A stretch of DNA of 64,000 bases from assembly GCF_002954705.1 (NCBI RefSeq), contig NZ_MSCO01000002.1:1230956-1294955 (forward strand), read 5' to 3'. The notes beneath the pieces were generated by a model that ran no database searches, was not told the origin of the DNA, and saw nothing but the letters and a program-made list of their open reading frames with translations. The position numbers and the translations under genes were made by a program. Shown piece by piece: positions 9,095 to 17,663 of this stretch; positions within the stretch are counted from its first letter, which is position 1, and every line of letters begins with the position of its first letter. The stretch comes from Aliivibrio sifiae (GTDB lineage: Bacteria; Pseudomonadota; Gammaproteobacteria; Enterobacterales; Vibrionaceae).

Positions 9095-10561
9095 TTACAT
9101 TGCAGTTTGTTTACGGTGTTTAAAATCAACCAGCATGCCAAGTACAAACACACCTATCGTCACAAATAAGATGCTTTGGAACACATGATGATATTGAGTC
9201 GCTGATACAATCAGATCCAATGTACCTGCATTTACTCCTGTATCTGTTGAAGTAAACTGTGCAATATCTGCGGCCAAATAGTTAGCCACAGAGCCACCAG
9301 AAAGCATGTAAATACCCGCTAATGTTCCTGTTGCACCTTGCGGATTTAATCGTGTAATCGCAGCAAGAGCGACAGGGTCAATAAATAGCTCAGCTACTCC
9401 AATACATAACAAACCAATCATTAACCAAACAAAGGTGGTTTCACCGCTTGCCATCGCTAATTTAGAAGACAAGGTTATTAAGCTAAATCCTGCAGTTAAT
9501 AATAAAAGACCAATATTTAGCTTAGTCAGTGTTCTTACTGAAATACTTTTTGAATCCAGAATTTTCCATAACCAAGCAACCGCCGCACCACCAACAATGA
9601 CTGCAATTGGGTTAATCGCTTGGAAGAAAGCTGTTGGGATCGTAAAGCCACCAATATTAGTATTAATGTTACGTTCAATGAACAAGCTGATTGAGCTACC
9701 ACCCTGTTGGTCGAATGCCCAAAAAACCGTACCAAATAACATGAAATACATGATTGAATTTAACTTTTGGCGATCTTCTGCATCACTTTTACGATATAGG
9801 TTAATGATATGGACTAAAGACATTAAGCAGATAACAAATAAGATATACCCTGCCCATAGATTTTTAAGCACAAACACTAAACCTAAGGTTGCTACTGCGA
9901 TAGCGGCTATTAATAGAGACCAATGCGGGATCCCGGCACTTTTTCTTTTTAGTGCTGGTATATTTGGTTGGCTTACATAGGTGAAATATTTACGGCCTGA
10001 GATAAATACACACAAACCAATAAACATGCCAATACCTGCCAATGAGAAGCCAACATTCCAACCCCATTTCATCGCAGCGAAACCACATAGAATAGGGGCA
10101 ATCATTGAGCCAATATTGCCACCGATATAAGAGATAGAGAAACCCGCTTCACGTCCATGCTCTTGCTCTTTGGTTTGATAAAGTTCACCTAACAAACAAC
10201 TAGAATTGGTTTTAAAGAAGCCATAACCACAAATAATAAGCGATAAGGCTAAATACAGTGTCGAATGATCACTACTGGGAATGCTTAATACAAAATGCCC
10301 TCCAACCATCAATAAGCTACCGAGAACCACTGACCAGTAATTACCAAGATACTTATCTGCTAAATAGCCACCAATAATAGGCGTTACATACACAAGTGAT
10401 GTATACGCACCATACAAGGCATAGGCATGTTGGTCTGACATTAATAGCTTTTCCGTTAAGAAAAGAATCAATAAAGAGCGCATACCGTAATAGCTAAAGA
10501 ATTCCCACATCTGTATTGCAATAATATGGAATATTCCTTTTGGTTGTTTGATCGTATTCAT
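9095..10561 (-). CDS. atypical POT-family peptide transporter (DtpC/YjdL-like)
   Basis: A 488-residue major-facilitator peptide carrier. It is closest to the YjdL (DtpC) type: the usual ExxER proton-coupling motif is replaced by Q17-MW-E20-FF, as in YjdL, where this change goes with a restricted, dipeptide-preferring specificity. Other landmarks are PIIGGYLADKYLGN, CGYGFFKTNSSCLLGELY, DQQGGSSISLFIER and ELFIDPVALAAITRL. It faces the same way as the DtpA-like gene but has its own upstream region. The 311 bp before it (10562-10872) hold no other recognisable gene. Substrate preference is inference from the motif. Confidence 0.85.
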   Translation of the reverse strand: MNTIKQPKGIFHIIAIQMWEFFSYYGMRSLLILFLTEKLLMSDQHAYALYGAYTSLVYVTPIIGGYLADKYLGNYWSVVLGSLLMVGGHFVLSIPSSDHSTLYLALSLIICGYGFFKTNSSCLLGELYQTKEQEHGREAGFSISYIGGNIGSMIAPILCGFAAMKWGWNVGFSLAGIGMFIGLCVFISGRKYFTYVSQPNIPALKRKSAGIPHWSLLIAAIAVATLGLVFVLKNLWAGYILFVICLMSLVHIINLYRKSDAEDRQKLNSIMYFMLFGTVFWAFDQQGGSSISLFIERNINTNIGGFTIPTAFFQAINPIAVIVGGAAVAWLWKILDSKSISVRTLTKLNIGLLLLTAGFSLITLSSKLAMASGETTFVWLMIGLLCIGVAELFIDPVALAAITRLNPQGATGTLAGIYMLSGGSVANYLAADIAQFTSTDTGVNAGTLDLIVSATQYHHVFQSILFVTIGVFVLGMLVDFKHRKQTAM

Positions 10562-10872
10562 CTGTTGCCTCGTGACTGCTGCATCGAATAAGTATCAATA
10601 AGTTACTTCGGTACTTATTCAGTAATATTGAGTAAACATACACAGCAACGATTAAAACACCAAGAAATTTGCGGCAAATCTCGTGCAACATAAGTTTTCA
10701 AAAATAGAGGTAAAAGCTCAAGAAGAAATCACACATAAAGACATGCTTTGTGCAGGTAGGCAAATCATTACTATTTATTTCGTGAATGCTGTATGTAACT
10801 TTAAGATAAATATCTATTATTCACCCATAGACATACACAAGGATGTGTTCTTTCTTTGATAATAGGTAGAAC

Positions 10873-11160
10873 ATGAATTTTATTGATCTTACATTTTTAG
10901 ATAAAAGAATCCTAACCCAACTGCAAAAAAAAGGTATGAGTGCTAATGAAGGCATTCGACTTATTAGTTATGAAATATATTATTTAAATTATAAAGATAG
11001 AGCCATAGTAAGAAAGGCTACACGCTTAATTGGAAATGCTAAAAAGAGCACCATTATTACTGCTATCCAAATGAACAAGCGAAAAAATTATCTTATTGAA
11101 TTATATGAAAATTATGACGAATTCGACCACGTGAGTTGTGACTATTTATTTAGTGTATAG
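10873..11160 (+). CDS. hypothetical protein, 95 aa
   Basis: I do not recognise this protein. It is small and basic, with no signal peptide or membrane helix, and looks helical (LDKRILTQLQKKGMSANEGI; KDRAIVRKATRLIGNAKKS). The start is ATG at 10873, preceded by AATAGGTAGAAC. Base composition is very AT-rich. A second small gene follows with only a few bases between, suggesting a two-gene unit that ends at the terminator near 11437. Its position beside the decaying type VI secretion locus may be accidental. Confidence 0.55.
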   Translation: MNFIDLTFLDKRILTQLQKKGMSANEGIRLISYEIYYLNYKDRAIVRKATRLIGNAKKSTIITAIQMNKRKNYLIELYENYDEFDHVSCDYLFSV

Positions 11161-11165
11161 GATTG

Positions 11166-11351
11166 ATGTCAATGAGTATGACAAAGAGAGATATTGAAGC
11201 AGCAATTATTATCATTACTTCTATGAGAAAATCAGCAAAGAAAACAACGAATATTATTAATCCTGAGACTAAAAATCGAGTTAATCAAAAAATATACGAA
11301 TTAGAGTTAAAAGAGATTAACCAAAATCATGATTACCTTTCGTTCAATTAA
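11166..11351 (+). CDS. hypothetical protein, about 61 aa
   Basis: An unrecognised small basic, probably helical protein (KRDIEAAIIIITSMRKSAKK). It follows the 95-residue gene with 5 bp between. ATG codons lie at 11166, 11172 and 11178; AGGA at 11159-11162 is best spaced for 11172, so the true start may be two codons later than given. The isoleucine run IIIIT in an otherwise polar sequence is too short to be a membrane helix. Function unknown. Confidence 0.45.
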   Translation: MSMSMTKRDIEAAIIIITSMRKSAKKTTNIINPETKNRVNQKIYELELKEINQNHDYLSFN

Positions 11352-11376
11352 ATAATAAGCACCTCATTACAACCAA

Positions 11377-11433
11377 ATTTAAGGTTATTCTTATCGTTAT
11401 CACTAACTATAGACTAGCCCAGTAACCTTAAAT
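11377..11433. repeat. 11-bp perfect inverted repeat
   Basis: ATTTAAGGTTA at 11377-11387 pairs exactly with TAACCTTAAAT at 11423-11433, with 35 bp between. It lies just before the terminator of the preceding small genes. No T run follows, so it is not itself a typical terminator. Confidence 0.6.
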
Positions 11434-11436
11434 ACT

Positions 11437-11472
11437 AAGCTCATGCATTTTATCACGTATGAGCTTTTTTAT
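11437..11472 (+). terminator. intrinsic terminator
   Basis: AAGCTCAT (11437-11444) pairs with ATGAGCTT (11459-11466), followed by a T run. It ends the two small plus-strand genes. Confidence 0.8.
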
Positions 11473-11514
11473 TTTTGTATGAATGATGACGAATGTACTC
11501 TAAGTGACATTTCG

Positions 11515-11714
11515 TTAAATGGTCCCAAAAAATTTAGCCAGAAAACCAAAAACAAAGACCCCTAACCAACTCCACATACCTAAAGCATTCCACCACATGA
11601 ACACTGTAAATTTCTTTGAGTCTGTTGATGCTCTTTTTCTAATAAATGGATATATGAAACAAAAATAAGAAAATAAACCACCAGCACCAATACTTACCAT
11701 TGATATATAATGCT
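11515..11714 (-). pseudogene. immunity-protein paralog fragment
   Basis: Reading from ATG at 11700 this encodes 61 residues beginning MVSIGAGGLFSYFCFIYPFI, almost identical at DNA level to the middle of the putative immunity protein at 12327-12653. After that the two differ, this copy having a C-terminal part FMWWNALGMWSWLGVFVFGF. The N-terminal half of the parent is missing: homology stops at TAATGCT (11708-11714), where sequence switches to the effector gene. With no ribosome binding site before the ATG, it is probably a remnant, though an expressed short membrane peptide cannot be excluded. Confidence 0.55.
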
Positions 11715-12192
11715 ATCAGCTTATCGTTGTCCTCTTTCTCAACAGGCTCCATCGTTGGCAAAATTATCATTTCACCCTGACGTACTGGATTATTCAAGTG
11801 CTCATTGTGCTTTTGAATAAGGGCTTTGGTTGCCGTTGTAAACAAATCATCCCACAGCTCATCTTGCGATTAAGTTTTATCACACTGCATCCAACCTAAA
11901 TCAAAAGCTAACTCCATCTTCGCCTTATCTAACTTAGGCGCGTGAATGTATAACTTATCATTCAGCTCATTTGCACTGGCTACAACCTGGTTTGGACGCT
12001 TCACTACTGGTGGCTTATCTCCACCTTTATCAATAATGCCTTGTATCTTGGCTTTGGTGTTATCAAATAGGGTTTGAGTCTCATCAATCAGCTGTTTTCT
12101 TACACGTTTAACGGTATCAATATGCCCAAGTGTTACCTTCTCTACTTCGCTGTAACCTGCTAATGACGCATTGCCTTTTACGCATTCTAATC
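11708..12192 (-). pseudogene. truncated copy of the PAAR-like T6SS effector gene (internal segment)
   Basis: This is a diverged duplicate of 13573-14068, the segment covering the end of the PAAR-like protein and the first part of the toxin region. It carries an in-frame TAA in place of a CAA codon (in DKTQSQDELW, near 11871), lacks everything upstream of position 12192 and everything downstream of the residues DKLIAL. Importantly, across the point where the main copy shifts frame, this copy reads straight through as FTTATKALIQKHNEHLNNP, showing that the two halves were once one protein. It is fused to an immunity-gene fragment at a 7-bp shared sequence. Confidence 0.75.
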
Positions 12193-12326
12193 AATTCCAT
12201 GCCAACCCATTGCTTTGCAAGTTGTCGCAGATGTGCTTGCACCCGATGTTAGGCGATGGCAGTTTTGCAATGCAATGGTGGTGATGAGAATGGAAAAGTG
12301 GCGCTGTGGGTGGCTTTTGTATCATG
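12193..12326. other. GC-richer spacer of unclear origin
   Basis: Directly after homology to the effector gene stops, this 134-bp stretch is richer in G and C than its neighbours. On the minus strand one frame reads HHHHCIAKLPSPNIGCKH and ends at TGA inside AATTGA. I cannot assign it. It may be a fragment of another effector-type gene or other imported sequence. Confidence 0.3.
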
Positions 12327-12653
12327 CTATGATTGAATATAAGCAATAATAACTACAATAAAAAATATCCAATTTAACCACATAAATAAATCAAACGTTA
12401 TTTTTTTGTTTTTTCTTCTATACCTAATGAATGGATATATGAAACAAAAGTAAGAAAATAAACCGCCCGCACCAATACTTACCATTGATATATAATGCTT
12501 TTTTTTAAACGTCTCAGGTTCTTTTGCCAAATCATCTACTAATTGATTTATATTTTTTTTATCTCCTAGACTATAAATAATCAAATGATATCCAAATGGA
12601 AACATCCATATTAACGCAAATAAAGCTATATATGACACTATATCTTCAATCAT
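12327..12653 (-). CDS. putative T6SS immunity protein, multi-pass membrane
   Basis: A 108-residue inner-membrane protein with about three hydrophobic helices: residues 5-28 (IVSYIALFALIWMFPFGYHL), 55-78 (ISMVSIGAGGLFSYFCFIYP) and 88-106 (FMWLNWIFFIVVIIAYI). It starts one base after the stop of the putative effector segment, the usual order effector then immunity. The toxin part of that effector ends in glycine-rich hydrophobic helices, and pore-forming effectors are commonly neutralised by small polytopic membrane proteins. No family is recognised; the immunity role rests on position, topology and the duplicated pairing at 11515-12192. Confidence 0.6.
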   Translation of the reverse strand: MIEDIVSYIALFALIWMFPFGYHLIIYSLGDKKNINQLVDDLAKEPETFKKKHYISMVSIGAGGLFSYFCFIYPFIRYRRKNKKITFDLFMWLNWIFFIVVIIAYIQS

Positions 12654-12654
12654 C

Positions 12655-13731
12655 TTAAATACCTTTTAAAACACTATCAATTGAGAATGTATTAAATCTA
12701 CTATCAAGTATATACTTCTCCACTTCATCATTAGCAATAGATTCAATATCTGAATCTATATTATTTAAAATGCTCTCCAACGGTGATAGTTTATATAAAT
12801 GCTCAACAGCAGATTTCGAAATTCCTGAAGAAATAGTACCACCAAATAATGCAGCACCACCAACGATAACCATAACAATAGGAGCAGAAGCAATACTAAA
12901 AAATGTAATTATACTACCAGCAGCAGCTACACCAATGGTACCGCCGACCCACCCTCCAACAACACCACCAGTTTCAATTACCGTATTTCGAACGCATGAT
13001 TCAATACCATCGCAATTTTGAGATACATTATATACACTGCTCATTACGCTCAATCCAACAGCGATATTACCTGCGGCTTCTGCATGTTTGACCCATTTAG
13101 CAGTATTAGCAATACGCTTACCGAACTCACTAACACTACCTTCTTTAAGTATCTCATCAGCATTATGAATAAGAGATTTTGTTGAATAAACTCCAAGGGT
13201 CTTTTTAACACTTTTATTTACTGGGATATTAAGTGTTTTTTGAGTTAGTTTATCTAATTGCTTATCCAATATTTCTTTTAATACTTGGCGTTGCTGCGTA
13301 AAACTAGAACGATCTAGTTTTTTAGATAACATCTTCAGGTATAGTTCATCCAACTTAGACAATGTGGAAGAAACGTTTTCCAAATTCTTTTGCATCGCTG
13401 GAGCAACCGTACCAATAACAGCTCCCATATATGCAAAACCATCACTTGGCATTCCTGCATTCCAATATTCAACAAACTTGTTTTCAAGTACTTCAAAGTA
13501 CGTATGATGAATTTGTAATTGCTCTTCCGTAAGATTACATAACTCTTCACTCGCCACTTTACATTCTTCTTTTAATGCTATGAGCTTATCAATATCCTCT
13601 TGCTCAACAGGTTCCATCGTTGGCAAAATTATCATTTCACCCTGACGTACTGGATCATTCAAGTGTTCATTGTGCTTTTTAATAAGGGCTTTAGCTCTTC
13701 TGAGGTTGCCGTTGTAAACAAACCATCCCAC
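12655..13731 (-). CDS. C-terminal toxin half of a PAAR-like T6SS effector, separated by a frameshift
   Basis: This 358-residue frame (nominal GTG at 13731) overlaps the end of the PAAR-like gene and is almost certainly its continuation. The first real residues are KALIKKHNEHLNDP, then RQGEMIILPTMEP, a phrase resembling LysM-type linkers. A helical middle (residues 60-200) leads to two glycine-rich hydrophobic helices near residues 240-300 (GGVVGGWVGGTIGVAAAG and APIVMVIVGGAALFGG), which suggest a membrane-inserting toxin. Restoring one base near 13690 would give a single protein of about 855 residues. As it stands the toxin half has no convincing start and is probably not made. The immunity candidate follows after 1 bp. 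Confidence 0.7.
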   Translation of the reverse strand: MGWFVYNGNLRRAKALIKKHNEHLNDPVRQGEMIILPTMEPVEQEDIDKLIALKEECKVASEELCNLTEEQLQIHHTYFEVLENKFVEYWNAGMPSDGFAYMGAVIGTVAPAMQKNLENVSSTLSKLDELYLKMLSKKLDRSSFTQQRQVLKEILDKQLDKLTQKTLNIPVNKSVKKTLGVYSTKSLIHNADEILKEGSVSEFGKRIANTAKWVKHAEAAGNIAVGLSVMSSVYNVSQNCDGIESCVRNTVIETGGVVGGWVGGTIGVAAAGSIITFFSIASAPIVMVIVGGAALFGGTISSGISKSAVEHLYKLSPLESILNNIDSDIESIANDEVEKYILDSRFNTFSIDSVLKGI

Positions 13732-15221
13732 AGCTCATCTTGCGATTGAGTTTTATCAGACTGCATCCAACCTAAATCAAAGGCTAACTCCATCTTAGGT
13801 TTATCTAACTTAGGCGCTTTGATATATAACTTATCATTTAAGTCATACGCACTGGCCACAATCTGATTTGGACGTTTCACTACTGGTGGCTTATCTCCAC
13901 CTTTATCAATAATGCCTTGTATCTTGGCTTTAGTGTTATCAAGTAGAGTTTGGATTTCATCAATAAGCTGTTTTCTTACACGTTTAACGGTATCAATATG
14001 CCCAAGTGTTACCTTCTCAACTTCGCTGTAACCTGCTAATGACGCATTGCCTTTTACGCATTCTAATCGAGATAGAAAACGCTCAAAAAAAGCATCTGCT
14101 ACTTTATTGATGTGCTGTGCAGCTGCAGACCAGTCAAGGCTATCCCATGCTTTTTGTGGGTTACCACGACCAAAGTAACGTAAGTTTGCCCACAACTCAC
14201 CGTAAGATGTTGAGGCATCTAACCAGATAAAAGAGTAAATCGCATCGGCATATACTGAAGTTGATATATTGGGTGAAGCGATACAAAGCAGTTGTGACAC
14301 AAAATAGCGAACGTCTTTTTGCTCTATTGGCTCTTTATCCATTACTTTTAATAATGAGGTAGCGAACTCTTGTGCATCCCAATAGGTAAACAGTTGCGGA
14401 GAAAGATACTTAGCTTCTAATTCAATAATGGATTGCAGAGTCTCATTTGGGTAAGTTTGGCAGCCTAAGATACCCCATTGATATTGCTCTGCTCGGCTAT
14501 TGGGCTTTCGTAACCAAAACGGATACTGCGAGCCTGCTGCTAATGAAAAGAAAGCATCATCACTTAATTCACCATAGCGCTGATTAAAATCTACAGGTCC
14601 AGGACCCCAATTGAATTCATTTGGGCTTTCATCATATTCCACTTCAAGACGCATATCTTGAGGTAATGGGTCAAGCGTGCATTTACCTCTGCCATCTAAC
14701 TCACCAGAAGCAACGATATTGCCATCGCCATCTTTTACTTTAAAAGGTGCATTGGCTAAGTTTTCACAATAGATATTTACAGAATAAGTTTCTGGCTCTG
14801 GCGTACCAATTTGAATTGGTGGGTTTTGAACTCCGCTACACAAGGTATTGCCTGAATTCATGGTCATAGAATCAGATTGTCTTGCTACGCCTTGACCTTC
14901 TATTTTCACGGTAGGAGATGCACTGATGAAGGCTGCTTCACCTTGAATGGTTCCAGAAGCCACACCTTTTTTATCACCACCTTCATCCCCTGTACTTTTG
15001 GAAAAGATAGAACCTTTAAGGGCGACAGAGTTGCCGCCATCCATGGTCACGGTAGTAGAGCCATCAGCCAAGTCTGAAGATTTTGCGCTATTACCATAGG
15101 CGATATTAGAGGTCGATTTGCCCGTAGTAGTAGCACACACATCTGGAGAATCTGCACTTGCTTCTCCTCCCGAACCTTGATGAACTACACTTAATCCATT
15201 TGCACCTATTGTTGCCGCCAA
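13659..15221 (-). CDS. PAAR-like (DUF4150) T6SS spike-tip protein, N-terminal part of a split effector
   Basis: This 520-residue protein starts with a PAAR-like domain (residues 1-135: GANGLSVVHQGSGG, then SPDVCATT, NIAYGNSAKSSDL, SGTIQGEAAFISASPTVKIE, ending TLCSG), the cone that caps VgrG spikes in type VI secretion. A beta-rich domain and a helical region follow. The last 19 residues (SEELKPLLKSTMNT and stop) are out of frame compared with the duplicate copy, indicating loss of one base. The start is uncertain: TTG at 15221 is used here, but the frame is open upstream to 15263 and an ATT at 15246-15248 after AAAGG would add nine residues typical of the family. No VgrG or Hcp gene is in the window, so it would depend on a secretion machine encoded elsewhere. 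Confidence 0.78.
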   Translation of the reverse strand: MAATIGANGLSVVHQGSGGEASADSPDVCATTTGKSTSNIAYGNSAKSSDLADGSTTVTMDGGNSVALKGSIFSKSTGDEGGDKKGVASGTIQGEAAFISASPTVKIEGQGVARQSDSMTMNSGNTLCSGVQNPPIQIGTPEPETYSVNIYCENLANAPFKVKDGDGNIVASGELDGRGKCTLDPLPQDMRLEVEYDESPNEFNWGPGPVDFNQRYGELSDDAFFSLAAGSQYPFWLRKPNSRAEQYQWGILGCQTYPNETLQSIIELEAKYLSPQLFTYWDAQEFATSLLKVMDKEPIEQKDVRYFVSQLLCIASPNISTSVYADAIYSFIWLDASTSYGELWANLRYFGRGNPQKAWDSLDWSAAAQHINKVADAFFERFLSRLECVKGNASLAGYSEVEKVTLGHIDTVKRVRKQLIDEIQTLLDNTKAKIQGIIDKGGDKPPVVKRPNQIVASAYDLNDKLYIKAPKLDKPKMELAFDLGWMQSDKTQSQDELWDGLFTTATSEELKPLLKSTMNT

Positions 15222-15503
15222 AATATCACCATTGTTATCACATTTAATAGTGCAATTGTACCTTTAATAATGGCGATTATTAACATGACAAAATATTGGT
15301 TTTACTAGGTAAAGTAACTGAATGGTAAGTTATGGATTAGAGATCACTATAATTAATATATCAAACAAACTAAGCTCCCCCTCCCTCTCTGCATCAATTA
15401 TATGCCCACTTCTTAATATAGATTAAAGTTTTGCTCTTTTCTTAGCGCTACTATTGCCGCCCTTTTATCCCAATGACATCATAGAACACTGAGAGGATTG
15501 CAC

Positions 15504-16616
15504 TTGAGCACTTTGTTTACACAAACCCAGATTGGCAACATGACACTAAAGAACCGCTTTGTTCGAAGTGCAACGTGGGAAAATATGGCGACTGAAGATG
15601 GCCATATGACCGATAAGCTATACGATATCTACGAAGAGCTGGCAAAGGGTGACGTTGGCTTAATAGTGACAGGTTATGCAAATATCGTTAAGGAAGAAAA
15701 ACCTAACGCTGGCATGATGGGTATGTACAACGACTCTTTTATTGCTGAATACCAAAAGCTGACTGAGTTAGTGCACAAGTATGATTCTAAGATTGCGATG
15801 CAACTGGCGTATGGTGGCACAAAGACCACTTATAACGTTGGCGAGCGTGTGATCTTCGCACCAAGTGACGTATGCGAAAGAGGTACAAAAACTCTTGGTA
15901 AAGCGATGACTAAAGATGAGATTGATTACATTGTTGATGCTTTTGCTCAAGCAAGCCGACGGGCACAAGAGTCAGGTTTTGATGGCGTAGAGATCCACGC
16001 TGCGCATACCTACCTAATCAATCAATTTTTAAGCCCATATTACAACCGTCGTGACGATGAATACGGCGGTAGCTTAGAAAACCGCATGAGATTCTTAATT
16101 GAAATTTATGCCAAGATCAGGAAATTAGTGGGCAATGATTTCCCTATCTTAGTTAAGCTAACCGCTACTGAGTTTTTTGATGGCGGTTTAACGTTTGATG
16201 ACTCTCGTCTTATCTGTAAAAAACTGGAAGAAATTGGGGTCGATGCGATCATTGTTTCAGGCAACATTCACGGTAATGCGAGCACCATGATTGGTGAATC
16301 GTTCGATGGTTATACGCTGCAAGATGAAGGCTATTTTCGTGAGTATGGGGCGGTTATCAGTGACGATATTTCTATCCCTGTTATTACGGTGGGTGGTCTT
16401 AACGATATTTGTGCGATTGAAGCCATTGCTGAGAACACCAATATTCAATATTTTGCTTTATCACGCCCTTTACTTGCTGAGCCTCAGTTAATTAAGCGCT
16501 GGAAAGAAGGCAGCAGAGCAGAAGTAGATTGTGAGCGTTGCTCTAAGTGTCGCACTAAACGTGGTAATTTCTGCGTGGTGTATAAGAAAAGAAAGCCTAA
16601 AAAATCACAAGATTAA
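15504..16616 (+). CDS. NADH:flavin oxidoreductase, Old Yellow Enzyme family
   Basis: A roughly 370-residue FMN-dependent TIM-barrel oxidoreductase. Landmarks are IGNMTLKNRFVRSAT at the N-terminus, EIHAAHTYLINQFLSP (substrate-binding histidine pair region) and RRDDEYGGSLENRMRF, the family signature, then VGGLND near the phosphate site. The C-terminus carries a cysteine cluster CERCSKC plus a later Cys, as seen in members related to 2,4-dienoyl-CoA reductase-type enzymes; whether a metal site is complete is unclear. TTG at 15504 is chosen because GAGAGG lies seven bases upstream; the in-frame TTG at 15498 is too close to it. It is a single-gene unit with a strong terminator. Substrate unknown. 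Confidence 0.85.
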   Translation: MSTLFTQTQIGNMTLKNRFVRSATWENMATEDGHMTDKLYDIYEELAKGDVGLIVTGYANIVKEEKPNAGMMGMYNDSFIAEYQKLTELVHKYDSKIAMQLAYGGTKTTYNVGERVIFAPSDVCERGTKTLGKAMTKDEIDYIVDAFAQASRRAQESGFDGVEIHAAHTYLINQFLSPYYNRRDDEYGGSLENRMRFLIEIYAKIRKLVGNDFPILVKLTATEFFDGGLTFDDSRLICKKLEEIGVDAIIVSGNIHGNASTMIGESFDGYTLQDEGYFREYGAVISDDISIPVITVGGLNDICAIEAIAENTNIQYFALSRPLLAEPQLIKRWKEGSRAEVDCERCSKCRTKRGNFCVVYKKRKPKKSQD

Positions 16617-16630
16617 TAAATAGATAGCAA

Positions 16631-16667
16631 TAAGGGTTAGCGCAACGGCTAACCCTTAGTCTTTTTT
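16631..16667 (+). terminator. intrinsic terminator
   Basis: A perfect 11-bp stem, TAAGGGTTAGC (16631-16641) with GCTAACCCTTA (16648-16658), loop GCAACG, then a T run at 16662-16667. It ends the Old Yellow Enzyme gene and lies before the end of the convergent VOC gene. Confidence 0.92.
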
Positions 16668-16677
16668 CTACGGTTAC

Positions 16678-17163
16678 TTATTCATATTCAGCAGAATATG
16701 TTTCTTCGTATGTATGTGAATAAAGCTCAAATAAATTACCAAATGGGTCTTCTAAATATACCATTTGAGATAGGTTATTATCGTCTTCTGGATGGTAACG
16801 CATAATATCCATACGCACCTTTCCGCCAAACTGTTCTGTACGTTCAATCACACCATGAAAATCATCGGTTTGAAGACAGAAATGGAAGATACCAATACGA
16901 GAGAAATCAACCTCGTGACGTTCTTGACGCTCTTTCATTTCAAATAATTCAAAGCCAATGCCGTCACTAGATAATAGGTGTGCAATATTAAAGCCTTTGA
17001 AACCTTCACCAAAAACAGCCACACACATTCTACCAATCGCCGTTTTGCGCTCTTCTTCAACTTTAGTATTTCCCATCACAACACTAAGGCCAAGTGCTTT
17101 AGTATAAAACTCAACCGCTTTATCCATATTGCCAACCATGATACCAACGTGATTCATTTTCAT
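16678..17163 (-). CDS. VOC-family (glyoxalase/dioxygenase fold) protein
   Basis: A 161-residue vicinal-oxygen-chelate protein made of paired beta-alpha-beta-beta-beta units. His4 of MKMNHVGIMV opens the first metal-binding strand, and FHFCLQTDDF and DPFGNLFELYSH carry the expected later histidine and glutamate ligands. The start is ATG at 17161-17163 with GGAG six bases upstream; an in-frame ATG 18 bp earlier lacks a binding site. Reaction unknown: isomerase, lyase and dioxygenase activities all occur in this fold. It converges on the Old Yellow Enzyme gene. Confidence 0.82.
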   Translation of the reverse strand: MKMNHVGIMVGNMDKAVEFYTKALGLSVVMGNTKVEEERKTAIGRMCVAVFGEGFKGFNIAHLLSSDGIGFELFEMKERQERHEVDFSRIGIFHFCLQTDDFHGVIERTEQFGGKVRMDIMRYHPEDDNNLSQMVYLEDPFGNLFELYSHTYEETYSAEYE

Positions 17164-17181
17164 AATGTGCTCCAAATTCAA

Positions 17182-17602
17182 ATAATATATTCAATGTTCG
17201 TTTCGATGGGATAAGTATATGGACAAGTACGAATTACAACAAATTATCAATAATTATAAAAATAATAACAAAACGTTATTATAAATCAGGTCGCGTCCTT
17301 TAAGTAAAAATGTGTATTAAAGCAGAATTTATCTCAGCAGCCTTAAACTGATTAAATAACAGTAGAAACTTTTAATTCGTACTCAAATTAAATTATCAGA
17401 TTCAATATACCATCCAATTATTCACGAAATAATGAACTCATTACCTTACGTTTACAAAAAATATAACACCCAGTTATCACTTGAGATCCAACTCTACATA
17501 AATACACTCAAAAACAATGACTTAATTCAATCCTCTCTATTTTTATTTTTATTAAAAATACCGTAAAAACAAAGATACATACCATTTACCGTATGGATAC
17601 TC
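17182..17602. other. AT-rich intergenic region upstream of proV
   Basis: About 420 bp without a supportable gene. It contains several poly-A and poly-T tracts (for example TTATTTTTATTAAAAA near 17543). In enterobacteria such curved sequence near the osmoregulated proU promoter is bound by H-NS; a similar role here is inference only. Confidence 0.4.
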
Positions 17603-17631
17603 TTGATAAGTACGCACGATTTAATTATAGT
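17603..17631 (+). promoter_or_regulatory. sigma-70-type promoter for proVWX
   Basis: TTGATA (17603-17608) and TATAGT (17626-17631) are separated by exactly 17 bp, 33 bp upstream of the proV ATG. This is a close match to the vegetative consensus. The gene's ribosome binding site is AAAGGAATTAAAA just before the ATG. Confidence 0.6.
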
Positions 17632-17663
17632 ACTAATGATTTTTCAATCAAAGGAATTAAAAA

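Noticed and set aside
11377-11433. An integron attC site formed by the 11-bp inverted repeat
   Set aside because: It lacks the attC R-box/L-box core and cassette structure; only the outer arms are complementary.
13659-13731. Programmed ribosomal frameshifting joining the PAAR-like and toxin frames
   Set aside because: No slippery heptamer or following stem is evident at the break, and a one-base loss explains it; the duplicate copy reads straight through.
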